Source of the DNA: Gemmobacter aquarius
GTDB lineage: Bacteria > Pseudomonadota > Alphaproteobacteria > Rhodobacterales > Rhodobacteraceae
Direction: 5' to 3'
Length of the DNA: 64,000 bases
NCBI RefSeq assembly: GCF_003060865.1
Contig: NZ_CP028918.1
Coordinates: 1,476,001 to 1,540,000 of the forward strand
A program made the translations under genes and the position numbers. The notes under the pieces are model-generated. The model was given only the letters and a program-made list of their open reading frames with translations, was not told the DNA's origin and ran no database searches. Position 1 is the first letter of the stretch; each line of letters opens with the position of its first letter. This document shows, in pieces, positions 53,072-62,977 of this stretch.

Positions 53072-54487
53072 TCAGCCGGCGGCATCCTTTAGCCGCGAAA
53101 TCGTTTCGTCCCGACCGATGACAAGCATCATGTCGTAAACGCTAGGTGTCGCAGTCCGACCGGCAAGGGCGGCCCGCAGAGGGGCGGCGAGTTTCCCGAA
53201 ACCGATGCCGTGGGCCGCGGCTATTTCGGTCAGGATCGGCTCGAGTTCCTCTTTCGTCCAGCTAACAGTTTGCAGGCGCGGCGTCAATGTTTTCAGTATA
53301 CCACGGGATACCGTATCCAGCGCAGCCTCTGCTGCGGCATCGGCTGAAACAGGCCTCGAAACCAGCGCAAACCTAGCCTTTTCAATAAGTTCCAGAAAAG
53401 TCTTGGCGCGGTCTTTCACGCAGTACATGGCACGTGACAGCAGGTCGCGCTGTGCATCCGTCAACAGCTCCATGTGCGCGGCGGCCAGAAAAGCCTCGAT
53501 TTCATGCAGCAGTGCAGCATCCTCTGCGGCGGCGATATGTTGCCCGCACAGGTTTTCCAGTTTCTTGAAATCGAGCCGCGCCGGAGAACGTCCGATTCCC
53601 CCCAAATCAAACCATTCCATCGCCTGCTGGCTGGTGAAAAATTCGTCATTGCCATGCGCCCAACCAAGCCGCGTGAGGTAATTCCGCATCCCCGCAGCCG
53701 GATAGCCCTGCACCTGATAATCCCCGACCGCTGTCGCGCCATGGCGCTTGGACAGCTTTTTGCCATCGGGTCCATGAATAAGCGGTATATGCGCCCAGAC
53801 CGGAATGTCCCAACCCATCGCATCATAGACCATCTGCTGGCGTGCCGCGTTGTTCAGGTGGTCGTCGCCGCGGATCACATGGGTCACGCCCATGTCATGG
53901 TCATCGACCACCACGGCCAGCATATAGGTCGGCGTTCCATCCGAGCGCAGCACGATCATGTCGTCGAGCGTTGCGTTCTGGATCACCACACGGCCCTGCA
54001 CCTGATCGTCAATCACCGTTTCGCCGTCTCGCGGCGCTTTCATGCGGATGACGTAAGGAAGATCGGGATAACTGGCCGGATCGGCGTCGCGCCACGGGCT
54101 TTGGAACACCGCATAGCTTGCGCCCGCCGCTTCCTGCGCGGCGCGAAAGGTGGCGATGTCTTCCTGCGTGGAAAAGCATTTGTAGGCCGTGCCACGTGCG
54201 AGCATCTGATGCGCGACCTCGGCGTGCCGGTCCTTTTGCTCGAACTGGCTTACCGCCTCGCCATCCCAGTCGAGGCCAAGCCAGCGCAAGCCTTGCAAGA
54301 TCGCCTCGGTCGCCTCGGGGGTCGACCGTTCACGGTCGGTATCCTCGATCCGCAGCAGGAACTTGCCACCACGGCCACGGGCGTAAAGCCAGTTGAACAG
54401 CGCGGTCCGTCCGCCGCCGATATGCAGGTAGCCGGTGGGCGAGGGCGCAAAGCGGGTGACGACGGGTTTGGCCTCGGCGGCGCACAT
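53072..54487 (-). CDS. gltX: Glutamate-tRNA ligase
   Basis: A 471-residue class I synthetase. The HIGH region is [20 protein letters not shown] and the KMSKS region is [13 protein letters not shown]. The C-terminal anticodon-binding domain is complete. The ATG at 54487 begins a few residues before the catalytic domain, with AAAGG about 10 bases upstream. With gatB in the genome, a non-discriminating GltX that also charges tRNA(Gln) is expected. Confidence 0.97.
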   Translation of the reverse strand: MCAAEAKPVVTRFAPSPTGYLHIGGGRTALFNWLYARGRGGKFLLRIEDTDRERSTPEATEAILQGLRWLGLDWDGEAVSQFEQKDRHAEVAHQMLARGTAYKCFSTQEDIATFRAAQEAAGASYAVFQSPWRDADPASYPDLPYVIRMKAPRDGETVIDDQVQGRVVIQNATLDDMIVLRSDGTPTYMLAVVVDDHDMGVTHVIRGDDHLNNAARQQMVYDAMGWDIPVWAHIPLIHGPDGKKLSKRHGATAVGDYQVQGYPAAGMRNYLTRLGWAHGNDEFFTSQQAMEWFDLGGIGRSPARLDFKKLENLCGQHIAAAEDAALLHEIEAFLAAAHMELLTDAQRDLLSRAMYCVKDRAKTFLELIEKARFALVSRPVSADAAAEAALDTVSRGILKTLTPRLQTVSWTKEELEPILTEIAAAHGIGFGKLAAPLRAALAGRTATPSVYDMMLVIGRDETISRLKDAAG

Positions 54488-54562
54488 GTGGGATTAACCT
54501 TTCGGAAACCATGACCGGAATAGGATCGCGCCTGTCTAGGCAATCGCGGGGCGCAAAACAAG

Positions 54563-56581
54563 GTGGGCAGGGCTTGGGTCTTATGGCCACTGGAACGGCT
54601 GCTGGCGGCACGGGGGCGGCTTTTCCCGTTTGTCCCGGTCGGCGTCGGCTGCGGCGTGGGCCTTTGGTTCGCCCTGAACTTCGAGCCGGGCATTCCGCTT
54701 TACGCGCTCTGTGCCCTTGGCGTTCTTGTCATGGCCGGACTTGCCCGCCTCGATCTGTGGCACGCCCCTGCGATCTTGGTCGCCGCCGTCCTGTGCGGTT
54801 TTCTTGCGGCAGGCCTCAGGGTGCATCTGGTTCAGGGGCCGATGCTCGATTTCCGCTACTACGGCCCCGTCACCGGCCGCGTGATCGAGGTGGACCGATC
54901 GCAATCGGACGCTTTGCGTATCACGCTTGACCGGGTGCAACTGGACCGTGTCGCCCCCGAACGCACGCCGCACCGTGTGAGGGTGTCGCTGCATGGCGAT
55001 CAACGCTGGCTGCGGCCTTCGCCCGGACAGACGGTGATCTTGACGGCAATGCTGTCCGCACCGGAAGGACCGGTCGAGCCGAATAGCTTCGATTTCAGGC
55101 AGATGGCGTTTTTCGAAGGGCTGGGCGCGGTCGGTTACACCCGGACGCCTGTGCTGTTGTGGCAGGAACCGGAACCGGGCGAGCAATGGATCGGACAACT
55201 GCGCGACCGGCTGACAGCGGGGATACAAGCCAGAGTTCCCGGTGATGCAGGGGCCTTTGCGGCAGGTGCCATGACGGGCGACAGGTCGGGTCTGTCGCTC
55301 GCTTCGGTGCAGGCCCTGCGCGATTCGAGCCTAGCGCATCTTTTGGCGATCTCGGGGATGAACCTTGCCTTTCTGATCGGCTTCGTCTTTTCCCTTTTGC
55401 GATACGGGCTTTCGCTTGTCCCCTTTGTCGCGCTGAGGGTGGATACGCGCAAACTGGCGGCTGTGGCTTCATTGGGCGTGGCGGGCTTTTACCTGATGCT
55501 TTCGGGGTCGAATGTCGCCACCGAGCGTGCCTTTGTCATGGTCGTGGTCACGCTTGGCGCGGTGCTTCTCGACCGGCGGGCCCTGACGCTGCGTGCGGTG
55601 TCGCTGGCGGGTCTGATCCTGCTTCTTTGGCAACCCGAGGCGCTATTGAGCCCCGGTTTCCAGATGAGCTTTGCCGCGACCGTTGCCCTTATTGCCGGGT
55701 TCGAGGCGATCAATGCCCGTCTGCCAGCGGGTCTGTCGAGGATCAAACGCGCCGCGCTGGTTCTGGTCGCCTCGTCGCTGATCGGCGGTCTGGCAACCGC
55801 GCCCTATGCCGGCGCGCACTTCAACCGCTTTACCGATTACGGCTTTCTGGCCAACCTTTTGACGGTTCCGGTCATGGGTGCCGTGGTCATGCCGGCGGGG
55901 GCCATGGCTGCACTGCTTGCTCCGTTCGGCCTTGCCGACCCCGCACTTTGGGTGATGGGTCGCGGGGCAGAGTGGATTCTTTATGTCGCACATCGCATCG
56001 CAAATATTGAAGGCGCGGTGACGGGGATTGCCGCTCCGCCGTGGTTCGTGCTGCCGGTCGTTACGCTTGGTTTGCTTTGGGCCGTCCTGTGGCGCGGATA
56101 CGGCCGGATTGCCGGAGTAGCGGTTGCCGCCTTGGGGGTGTTTTTCTGGGTCGAAGCCGAACGCCCCGCTCTTCTGGTGGCATCCGATGGCAAACTGATC
56201 GGTCTGCTCGGGCCAGAGGGCAGGGCCATTTCGAAGCCCAAGGGCGGCGGTTTCGCTGCGCGGACTTGGCTCGAGAATGACGGTGATCTTGGAGTGCAGG
56301 AACAGGCTGCCGGACGATCGGGATTCGTGGATGACGCTTTGGGACAAAGGTTTGAAATCGGCGGCAAGAGCGGCCTGTTTCTTGCGACCAAGGCTGAGGT
56401 CGGTGGTTTGGATGTCTGCCGACTGGCCGAGGTCGTCATCACAACAAATGAGGCCCGCGGCACTGGCTGCCTGATCGTGGATAGCGCCCTATTGGCCAAA
56501 AGCGGGGCCTTGGCGATCTATGATGATCTTCGCGTCGTTCCAACAAAGTCGGCGCAACGAATCTGGTCGACGCCTCAGTAA
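54563..56581 (+). CDS. comEC: ComEC/Rec2 family DNA-uptake channel protein
   Basis: A 672-residue inner-membrane protein starting with GTG. The N-terminal membrane/DUF4131 region covers about 1-190, and the competence domain about 210-500 ([20 protein letters not shown] is the ComEC hallmark). The C-terminal 150 residues lie where a metallo-beta-lactamase-like domain often follows, but no HxHxDH motif is present. It is expected to pass single-stranded DNA across the membrane. Its end overlaps the convergent lexA by 7 bases. Confidence 0.9.
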   Translation: MGRAWVLWPLERLLAARGRLFPFVPVGVGCGVGLWFALNFEPGIPLYALCALGVLVMAGLARLDLWHAPAILVAAVLCGFLAAGLRVHLVQGPMLDFRYYGPVTGRVIEVDRSQSDALRITLDRVQLDRVAPERTPHRVRVSLHGDQRWLRPSPGQTVILTAMLSAPEGPVEPNSFDFRQMAFFEGLGAVGYTRTPVLLWQEPEPGEQWIGQLRDRLTAGIQARVPGDAGAFAAGAMTGDRSGLSLASVQALRDSSLAHLLAISGMNLAFLIGFVFSLLRYGLSLVPFVALRVDTRKLAAVASLGVAGFYLMLSGSNVATERAFVMVVVTLGAVLLDRRALTLRAVSLAGLILLLWQPEALLSPGFQMSFAATVALIAGFEAINARLPAGLSRIKRAALVLVASSLIGGLATAPYAGAHFNRFTDYGFLANLLTVPVMGAVVMPAGAMAALLAPFGLADPALWVMGRGAEWILYVAHRIANIEGAVTGIAAPPWFVLPVVTLGLLWAVLWRGYGRIAGVAVAALGVFFWVEAERPALLVASDGKLIGLLGPEGRAISKPKGGGFAARTWLENDGDLGVQEQAAGRSGFVDDALGQRFEIGGKSGLFLATKAEVGGLDVCRLAEVVITTNEARGTGCLIVDSALLAKSGALAIYDDLRVVPTKSAQRIWSTPQ

Positions 56582-57264
56582 GTGCGGATCAACCCGACAA
56601 GCCGCCCTTGAACGCGCACGGCATGGTCGGGAAAAAGCCGCGTCTCGTAGGCGGGGTTTGCCGCTTCCAGCGCGATCATCCCGCCCTTGCGACGAAAGCG
56701 CTTGAGCGTTGCTTCCTGCTCTTCGACGAGTGCGACTACGATGTCGCCATTGTCCGCGGTCGACTGTTCCCGGATCACGACGATGTCGCCATCGTTGATC
56801 CCCGCCTCGATCATCGAGTCACCTTTGACTTCAAGCGCATAATGATGACCACGGCCCGACAGCATCGATCCGGGCACTGCGATGTGGTGCGAGACCTCGG
56901 CAATCGCTTCGATCGGAACACCGGCAGCGATCCGGCCCATGACCGGCAGTTCCATCGCATCGACCAAGGCCTGAACCGGCAAGGCCGCCTTTGGTGCATC
57001 AACCTTCGAGCCTGCGATGACGCGCGGGGTAAAGCCCGGTTTTTCCATCGCTTCGGGCAGTTTGACGATTTCCAGAGCGCGGGCGCGATGGGCCAGCCTG
57101 CGGATAAAGCCACGCTCTTCCAACGCGGTGATCAGGCGGTGGATGCCCGATTTGGATTTCAGGTCCAACGCTTCTTTCATCTCGTCGAACGAGGGCGGGA
57201 CACCGTCGCGATCCATCCGCGTCTTGATGAAATCGAGCAGTTCAAGCTGTTTGCGCGTCAACAT
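56575..57264 (-). CDS. lexA: LexA repressor
   Basis: A 229-residue SOS repressor. The N-terminal winged helix is [20 protein letters not shown] with [20 protein letters not shown]. The self-cleavage bond is A114-G115 ([12 protein letters not shown]), and the Ser150-Lys188 dyad lies in [13 protein letters not shown] and [12 protein letters not shown]. It represses DNA-damage genes until RecA stimulates cleavage. A LexA box lies 33 bases upstream, indicating autoregulation. Confidence 0.97.
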   Translation of the reverse strand: MLTRKQLELLDFIKTRMDRDGVPPSFDEMKEALDLKSKSGIHRLITALEERGFIRRLAHRARALEIVKLPEAMEKPGFTPRVIAGSKVDAPKAALPVQALVDAMELPVMGRIAAGVPIEAIAEVSHHIAVPGSMLSGRGHHYALEVKGDSMIEAGINDGDIVVIREQSTADNGDIVVALVEEQEATLKRFRRKGGMIALEAANPAYETRLFPDHAVRVQGRLVGLIRTY

Positions 57265-57296
57265 GGGGCCGCCCCTGTTCAGGATGTTTTCGCTAT

Positions 57297-57311
57297 GTTC
57301 TGCCAGCGTTC
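57297..57311. promoter_or_regulatory. LexA operator GTTC-N7-GTTC
   Basis: GTTC-TGCCAGC-GTTC matches exactly the direct-repeat LexA box described for Rhodobacter and other alphaproteobacteria. It lies between the lexA start and the moeA stop. A further GTTC occurs at 57277-57280 without a full partner. Confidence 0.85.
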
Positions 57312-57346
57312 TTGTTTTGTGTCAAGCCGCAAGCGGCCTGTGCCGA

Positions 57347-58513
57347 TCACAGCGGGATAAACGCGACCTCGGAACCTGCCGGAACCGCACCGTCGGATGC
57401 GGGCCGGACCAGAAGAGCGTCCGCCTCGGTCAGGATGGTGATAAGGGCCGAGTCCTGTCGTTCGAATGGAGTGATCCGGTCGCCTGCGAGGCGCGCGCGC
57501 ATGTAATGGGTGCGCGGACCGTTTGCCGGAACGCCAACCGCCAGCACCGCGCGCCGCGTTTCGGGTGGGGTTTGACCAAGGCCGAGCATCGCGCGCAGCA
57601 TCGGCAAAAGGAAAAGATGGCCGCAGACGATGGACGATACCGGATTGCCGGGCAGGCCCAACATCGGCACACCGCGCAAGCGCCCTGCCATCAGCGGCTT
57701 TCCGGGCCGCATGGCGATCTTGTAGAAAGCCCGCTCGAGCCCCATGCTTTCTGCGACGCGGCCGACAAGATCATGGTCGCCGACCGATGCTCCACCGATG
57801 GTAACGATGAGGTCGCAAGCTTCGGTCATCGAGAGCACGGTGAAAAGTTCGGCCTCGGTGTCGCGGGCGATCGGCAAAATCCGCGCCTCGCCCCCGGCCG
57901 CTTCGACCATGGCGGCAAGGGCAAAGGTGTTCGAGGCGATGATCTGGTCAGGGCGCGGTTCCTCGCCGGGCATCACCAACTCATCTCCGGTGGCGATCAG
58001 GGCCACGACGGGGCGGCGGGTGACAGGCACTGCGGCGATGTTCATCGCGGCCAGAAGTGCCAGGTCGTTTGGCCGCAACAGGCGGGGCGACAGGGTGTCA
58101 CCGGCCCGAAAATCCTGTCCGGCGGGGCGGATGTTGGTGCCGCTGTCGGCATTCGGGTTCACGGTGATGGTCGCGCCCGATCGGGCGACGTCTTCCTGGA
58201 TGATCACGCGGGTGGCGCCCTGTGGCACGGGTGCGCCGGTGAAGATCCGTACCGTCTGACGCGGCCCGACTGCGCCAGCGAATGCATGGCCCGCTCCGGC
58301 CTCGCCGATCACGGTAAAGCGGTCGCCAGCCACCGCATCGCCCTGAACCGCATAGCCATCCATAGCCGAGGCCGCAAAGGGCGGTTGGTCGCGCCGCGCC
58401 GTGGCGGCTTGCGGCATCGCCCGACCTGCCGCGTGACGCAGTGACACAACCTCGGGCGGCAAGACCGGAACCAGTGCGAAACAGCGCGAAAGCGCTTCGT
58501 CCACGGTGATCAT
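57347..58513 (-). CDS. moeA: Molybdopterin molybdenumtransferase
   Basis: A 388-residue enzyme inserting molybdate into adenylylated molybdopterin. [33 protein letters not shown] and [11 protein letters not shown] are MoeA signatures, and [13 protein letters not shown] is the conserved domain III loop. Its ATG overlaps the moaC stop. The molybdoenzyme at 48467 is one possible client in this window. Confidence 0.96.
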   Translation of the reverse strand: MITVDEALSRCFALVPVLPPEVVSLRHAAGRAMPQAATARRDQPPFAASAMDGYAVQGDAVAGDRFTVIGEAGAGHAFAGAVGPRQTVRIFTGAPVPQGATRVIIQEDVARSGATITVNPNADSGTNIRPAGQDFRAGDTLSPRLLRPNDLALLAAMNIAAVPVTRRPVVALIATGDELVMPGEEPRPDQIIASNTFALAAMVEAAGGEARILPIARDTEAELFTVLSMTEACDLIVTIGGASVGDHDLVGRVAESMGLERAFYKIAMRPGKPLMAGRLRGVPMLGLPGNPVSSIVCGHLFLLPMLRAMLGLGQTPPETRRAVLAVGVPANGPRTHYMRARLAGDRITPFERQDSALITILTEADALLVRPASDGAVPAGSEVAFIPL

Positions 58514-58983
58514 GTCGCCTCGTAACGGCCTGATTTGCCGCCATCTTTCAGCACCAGCCGGATGCCTTCGATCCGCATCGATTTCTCGACAGCTTTGACC
58601 ATGTCGTAGATCGTCAGGCAGGCGACCGAAACGGCGGTCAAAGCTTCCATCTCGACGCCGGTCTGCCCTCCGGTCTTTACAGTCGCTTCCACCACGATGC
58701 CGGGAAGCGATGCGTCAGGCGTCAGGTCCAGCGCAACCTTGGTGATGGGCAGCGGATGGCAGAGCGGGATGAGATCGGCGGTTTTCTTTGCCGCCATGAT
58801 CCCGGCCAGCCGTGCCACAGCCAGAACGTCACCCTTTTTCGCGCGACCTTCGGTTATCATCGCCAGCGTTTCCGGCGACATCACGACCGATCCCCGCGCC
58901 ACGGCGACGCGGTCGGTCACCGGCTTGCCCGACACATCGACCATATGCGCGTGACCCTGTTCGTCGAAATGCGTCAGGCTCAT
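58510..58983 (-). CDS. moaC: Cyclic pyranopterin monophosphate synthase
   Basis: A 157-residue enzyme acting after MoaA in molybdenum cofactor synthesis. [34 protein letters not shown] and [20 protein letters not shown] are family signatures including the conserved His-Pro and Glu/Met loops. It overlaps trpC upstream and moeA downstream by ATGA, so cofactor and tryptophan genes share a transcript. Confidence 0.97.
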   Translation of the reverse strand: MSLTHFDEQGHAHMVDVSGKPVTDRVAVARGSVVMSPETLAMITEGRAKKGDVLAVARLAGIMAAKKTADLIPLCHPLPITKVALDLTPDASLPGIVVEATVKTGGQTGVEMEALTAVSVACLTIYDMVKAVEKSMRIEGIRLVLKDGGKSGRYEAT

Positions 58984-59792
58984 ATGCCACCTTGGGATTT
59001 CAGCGGAGCAGACAGGATCGTGCGGGTTGCCGCTTCGACATCCTTTTGCCGCATCAGGCTTTCCCCGATCAGGAAGCAGCGGGCGCCGTAACGGGCCATA
59101 TCGGCAAGGTCCGCGGGTGTGTAAAGGCCGCTTTCGGAGACGATCATGCGGTCTTCGGGTACGCGGCGGGCCAAATCGCGGGTCGTCTCGAGCGTCACTT
59201 CAAACGTGTGAAGGTTGCGGTTGTTGATGCCGATCAACTCGCTTTTCAGCTTGGCTGCACGGTCGAGTTCGGCGCGGTCGTGCACCTCGATCAGGACATC
59301 CATCTTCCACTCCAGCGCCACGGCTTCCAACTCTGCCGCTTGCGCGTCGGAAAGTGAGGCCATGATCAGCAGGATGCAATCGGCGTGCAGGCCCCGCGCC
59401 TCGACGATCTGGTAGGGATCGTAGATGAAATCCTTTCGCAGGCAGGGCAGGGCCGTCGCCTCGCTGCACTGGGTCAGGAATTCGTCGGCGCCCTGAAACG
59501 AAGGTCCGTCCGTCAGCACGGAAAGACAGGTCGCCCCGCCTGCCTCGTAGGCGCGGGCGATGGCTGGCGGGTCGAAATCGGGCCGGATCAGGCCTTTGGA
59601 GGGCGAGGCTTTCTTGACCTCGGCGATCAGCCCGTAGCCGGTGGTGCTGGCCTCGTGCAGGGCGCGCGCGAACCCGCGGGGCGCAGGAGCGGCGTTCGCG
59701 GCTTCCTCGAGGTCCTGCACCGAGCGTTGCGCCTTGCGGGTCGCGACTTCTTCCAGCTTGTAGGATTTGATGCGGTCCAGAATCGTGGGCAT
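58980..59792 (-). CDS. trpC: Indole-3-glycerol phosphate synthase
   Basis: A 270-residue TIM-barrel enzyme of tryptophan synthesis. [38 protein letters not shown] and [13 protein letters not shown] are the active-site segments. It is monofunctional (no trpF fusion). It lies 36 bases after trpD and overlaps moaC by ATGA. Confidence 0.97.
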   Translation of the reverse strand: MPTILDRIKSYKLEEVATRKAQRSVQDLEEAANAAPAPRGFARALHEASTTGYGLIAEVKKASPSKGLIRPDFDPPAIARAYEAGGATCLSVLTDGPSFQGADEFLTQCSEATALPCLRKDFIYDPYQIVEARGLHADCILLIMASLSDAQAAELEAVALEWKMDVLIEVHDRAELDRAAKLKSELIGINNRNLHTFEVTLETTRDLARRVPEDRMIVSESGLYTPADLADMARYGARCFLIGESLMRQKDVEAATRTILSAPLKSQGGI

Positions 59793-59828
59793 TGGTGTCT
59801 ATCCGGCCATTCGGCGTTATGTGAGGGT

Positions 59829-60845
59829 TCAGGCCGTTTGCGTGATACGCGCAAGGGCCGCGACTTTGGCCTGGGCCGCCTTGGAGTCGATGGCATGACG
59901 GGCGAGTTCAACGCCTTCGGTCAGCGATTTGGTCTTTTCTGCCACGACCAGCGCCGCCGCGGCGTTCAGCAGCACGGCGTCGCGGTAGGCCCCGGTTGCA
60001 CCGTCAAGCAGGGCGCGGAAGGCCACGGCGTTTTCGGCTGGCGTGCCGCCGAGGATGGATTCGAACGGGTGATAGGGAAGGCCAGCATCTTCGGGGCCGA
60101 TCTCGAATTCCTTGATGAATCCTCCCTCGACCGCGCAGACCTTGGTGCGGGCGGCGATGGAGATTTCGTCGGTGCCATCCCCGCCATGCACCAGCCAAGC
60201 CTTTTCCGAGCCGAGTTTCAGCAGCGTTTCGGCCATGGGCCGGATCAACCGGTCTGAAAACGTGCCGGTCAGTTGCCGTGTCGCCCCTGCGGGGTTGGTC
60301 AGCGGGCCAAGGATGTTGAAGATGGTGCGCGTGCCAAGTTCGGCGCGAACGGGGCCGACATGGCGCATGGCGGGATGGTGCATCGGCGCCATCATGAAGC
60401 CGATCCCGACTTCGGCCAGACAACGCTCGACCAGTTCGGGGCCGATCATCACGTTCAGCCCCATTTCCGTCAGCGCATCGGCCGAGCCGGATTTGGACGA
60501 CAGGTTGCGGTTGCCGTGCTTGGCCACGGCCACACCGCAGGCCGCCACGACAAAGGCGGTTGCTGTCGAGATGTTCAGCGTACCCTTGCCGTCGCCTCCG
60601 GTGCCGACGATGTCCATCGCCCCGGCAGGGGCTGTAACCTTGTGGCATTTGGACCGCATGACGCTGGCGGCGGCGGTGTATTCGTCGACCGTCTCGCCCC
60701 GCGTTCGCAAGGCCATGAGGAACCCGCCCATCTGCGCGGGCGTGCCCTCGCCGTTAAACAAGGCTTCAAAGGCGCGCTCGGCCTCGGCACGGGTCAGCGG
60801 GCGTTCGGCGGCAAGGCCAATCAGCGGGCGCAGCACATCGCTCAT
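59829..60845 (-). CDS. trpD: Anthranilate phosphoribosyltransferase
   Basis: A 338-residue enzyme joining anthranilate to [24 protein letters not shown] is the PRPP loop, and [19 protein letters not shown] and [15 protein letters not shown] are conserved. Length and motifs are normal. It overlaps trpG by ATGA. Confidence 0.97.
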   Translation of the reverse strand: MSDVLRPLIGLAAERPLTRAEAERAFEALFNGEGTPAQMGGFLMALRTRGETVDEYTAAASVMRSKCHKVTAPAGAMDIVGTGGDGKGTLNISTATAFVVAACGVAVAKHGNRNLSSKSGSADALTEMGLNVMIGPELVERCLAEVGIGFMMAPMHHPAMRHVGPVRAELGTRTIFNILGPLTNPAGATRQLTGTFSDRLIRPMAETLLKLGSEKAWLVHGGDGTDEISIAARTKVCAVEGGFIKEFEIGPEDAGLPYHPFESILGGTPAENAVAFRALLDGATGAYRDAVLLNAAAALVVAEKTKSLTEGVELARHAIDSKAAQAKVAALARITQTA

Positions 60846-61435
60846 GCGGGCACCCCTTGAAGTGCGCCTGCCTCGGTCAGGAAGTTCCGCAGCAATTGAT
60901 GCCCGTGTTCCGAAGCGATGCTTTCCGGATGAAACTGCACCCCTTCGATCAGCGCGGTCTTGTGGCGCAGGCCCATGATCGTGCCATCGTCAAGCCATGC
61001 CGTCACTTCGAGGCAATCGGGCAGGGTGGCGCGGTCCACGATCAGCGAATGGTAGCGCGTGGCCTGAAACGGCGAGGGCAGGTCGCGGAACACGCCTTTG
61101 CCTGTGTGGTGCATGGTGCCCATCTTGCCATGCACGATTTCATGGCAGCGCACGACATCTCCGCCAAAAGCCTGCCCGATGGTCTGATGCCCGAGGCAAA
61201 CGCCCAGAAGGGGGATTCGCGCTTCGTATGCAGCGAGTGTCAGAGGCAGGCAAATCCCGGCCTGCGCAGGGTCGCATGGGCCTGGCGATAGCACGATTGC
61301 CTGCGGTTTCATTGCCATGAGCGCCTGCACGTCTAGCGCATCGTTGCGCTTTACGACGATATCGGCCCCCAACTCGCCCAGATAATGCACGAGATTGTAG
61401 GTGAAACTGTCGTAGTTATCGATCAGGAGCAGCAT
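60842..61435 (-). CDS. trpG: Anthranilate synthase component II (glutamine amidotransferase)
   Basis: A 197-residue subunit supplying ammonia to TrpE. The nucleophile is C80 in [16 protein letters not shown], and the His/Glu of the triad are in [14 protein letters not shown]. The start at 61435 ([14 protein letters not shown]) is the family N-terminus; the frame to 61489 adds unrelated residues. It may also serve folate synthesis as PabA. It is separated from trpE by an oppositely oriented gene. Confidence 0.96.
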   Translation of the reverse strand: MLLLIDNYDSFTYNLVHYLGELGADIVVKRNDALDVQALMAMKPQAIVLSPGPCDPAQAGICLPLTLAAYEARIPLLGVCLGHQTIGQAFGGDVVRCHEIVHGKMGTMHHTGKGVFRDLPSPFQATRYHSLIVDRATLPDCLEVTAWLDDGTIMGLRHKTALIEGVQFHPESIASEHGHQLLRNFLTEAGALQGVPA

Positions 61436-61567
61436 CTTGCGGGCCTTGCCGGATTGGGGGTGAAGCCTGGAACGGGTCGGGCTATACATGGGCAGAGCTA
61501 AGGCGGGGCGTCAAGGTGACGAAGCCGCCCAAGACGGCGAATAGGGCTGGCAAGACGGGGGAACGGC

Positions 61568-62956
61568 GTGATCCGTGGGTTTGGGACAGGGTTGGTCTGG
61601 GGTGGCATTGTCGCGGGCGCAGGCCTTGCGGTGATATCGCAGGTGGCGCCTTTGCCTCGTCCGGTAGAGCCGGAGGTCGCGGCCACTTCCGCACCGCAAG
61701 TGCAGGATGCACCGGTGATCGTCGGCGAACCGCCTGCGGTGGCGATTGCCGAAGATCCGGGTGGCCTGCCCGATGCCGTGAATGACGCCCTGCCCGATGC
61801 CCTGCCGGAAACTGCGATTCAATCGCCGGACGCGGAGCCTGCACCGGCGGGCGATAGTGTCGCCGAACCGCCCCTGGTGGCGCAGGATGTTGCCCCTGAC
61901 CGTGTGGCGACGCCTGACGTGTCCTTGACTGCCCCCGAGGCGCCCGTGCCACAGACCGGCGATCTGCCGAGTATCCTTCCTTTGCCGTCGGTTCCGCCTT
62001 TGTCGGGTGACAGCGCGCCCGAAACGGTCGAACCGCCGCCCGTCATCGCCGATGCGCCGTCTGAACCTTTGCTCGAAAAAGCGCCGGAACTGCCAGAGCC
62101 GCCTGCCGCAACCGGCGGGGCCGCGATCATTGCGCTCGACCCGGTGCCGACATTGCCAGAAGCGCCAAGTTTGATCGTACCCGACAGCCGACCGTTGACC
62201 GAGCGTCAGCAACCCCCGACCGCAGATGCGCTTCCCCGCATCGGTGATGGGACCGAGGAGGTTGTGGCACTGCCCGCTGCGACCACTCCGCTTGATCTCT
62301 TCTCGCGTCCTTTCGACAATGCGGATGGAAAGCCCCTGTTTGCGCTGGTTCTGATCGATGACGGTGCGCCGGACCTCGACCGCGAGACGCTTGCAGCGCT
62401 GCCATTCCCGGTTACCTTTGTCGTCGATCCGCTTTTGCCGGATGTCGCAGCGATTGCCGCAGTCTACCGGAACGCGGGGCAAGAGGTGATGATCCAGACG
62501 ACCGGTGTGCCCAAGGGGGCAAAGCCGGCGGATATCGAGCAGAGCTATCAGGCGATGGACATCGCGGTGCCCGAGGCGGTTGCCGTTCTGGGCGCTGCGG
62601 GACTGGAAGAAGACAACCGCGCTTTGGCGGCTGCGGTGGCGCCGATTCTCGTGGCACAGGGCAGGGGTATCCTGACGATGGAACGCGGTTTGAACGCCGT
62701 CGATCAGGCCGCGCGCCGCGAGGGTGTACCACAAGCGACCGCCTTCAGGATGCTTGACGCTGCGGGTGAATCGGTGCCCGTGATCCGCCGTTATCTGGAC
62801 CGTGCGGCCTTCCGTGCGGCGCAGGAAGGGTCGGTCGTGGTGCTGGGCAGCACGCGCCCCGATACGATTGCCGCGATTCTGCAGTGGAACGTCGAAGGGC
62901 GCGCCGCTTCCGTTGCGCTGGCCCCGATCAGCGCGGTGCTGCGTAAGGAAAACTGA
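61568..62956 (+). CDS. Divergent polysaccharide deacetylase family protein (YibQ-like), Pro/Ala-rich linker
   Basis: A 462-residue protein starting with GTG. Residues 1-26 are a signal or membrane anchor (GTGLVWGGIVAGAGLAVISQ). Residues about 30-235 are a Pro/Ala/Glu-rich, presumably disordered linker. The C-terminal 225 residues form the divergent deacetylase domain (KPLFALVLIDDGAPDLD; LPFPVTFVVDPLLPD). It is likely periplasmic with cell-envelope function. It is inserted head-on between trpE and trpG, on the opposite strand. Confidence 0.85.
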   Translation: MIRGFGTGLVWGGIVAGAGLAVISQVAPLPRPVEPEVAATSAPQVQDAPVIVGEPPAVAIAEDPGGLPDAVNDALPDALPETAIQSPDAEPAPAGDSVAEPPLVAQDVAPDRVATPDVSLTAPEAPVPQTGDLPSILPLPSVPPLSGDSAPETVEPPPVIADAPSEPLLEKAPELPEPPAATGGAAIIALDPVPTLPEAPSLIVPDSRPLTERQQPPTADALPRIGDGTEEVVALPAATTPLDLFSRPFDNADGKPLFALVLIDDGAPDLDRETLAALPFPVTFVVDPLLPDVAAIAAVYRNAGQEVMIQTTGVPKGAKPADIEQSYQAMDIAVPEAVAVLGAAGLEEDNRALAAAVAPILVAQGRGILTMERGLNAVDQAARREGVPQATAFRMLDAAGESVPVIRRYLDRAAFRAAQEGSVVVLGSTRPDTIAAILQWNVEGRAASVALAPISAVLRKEN

Positions 62957-62977
62957 GCGTTGCCGGTTGTCGGTGCC

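Noticed and set aside
57277..57291. Second possible LexA site starting GTTC
   Set aside because: The second half-site reads TTTC instead of GTTC at the required 7-base spacing, so only 57297-57311 is called.
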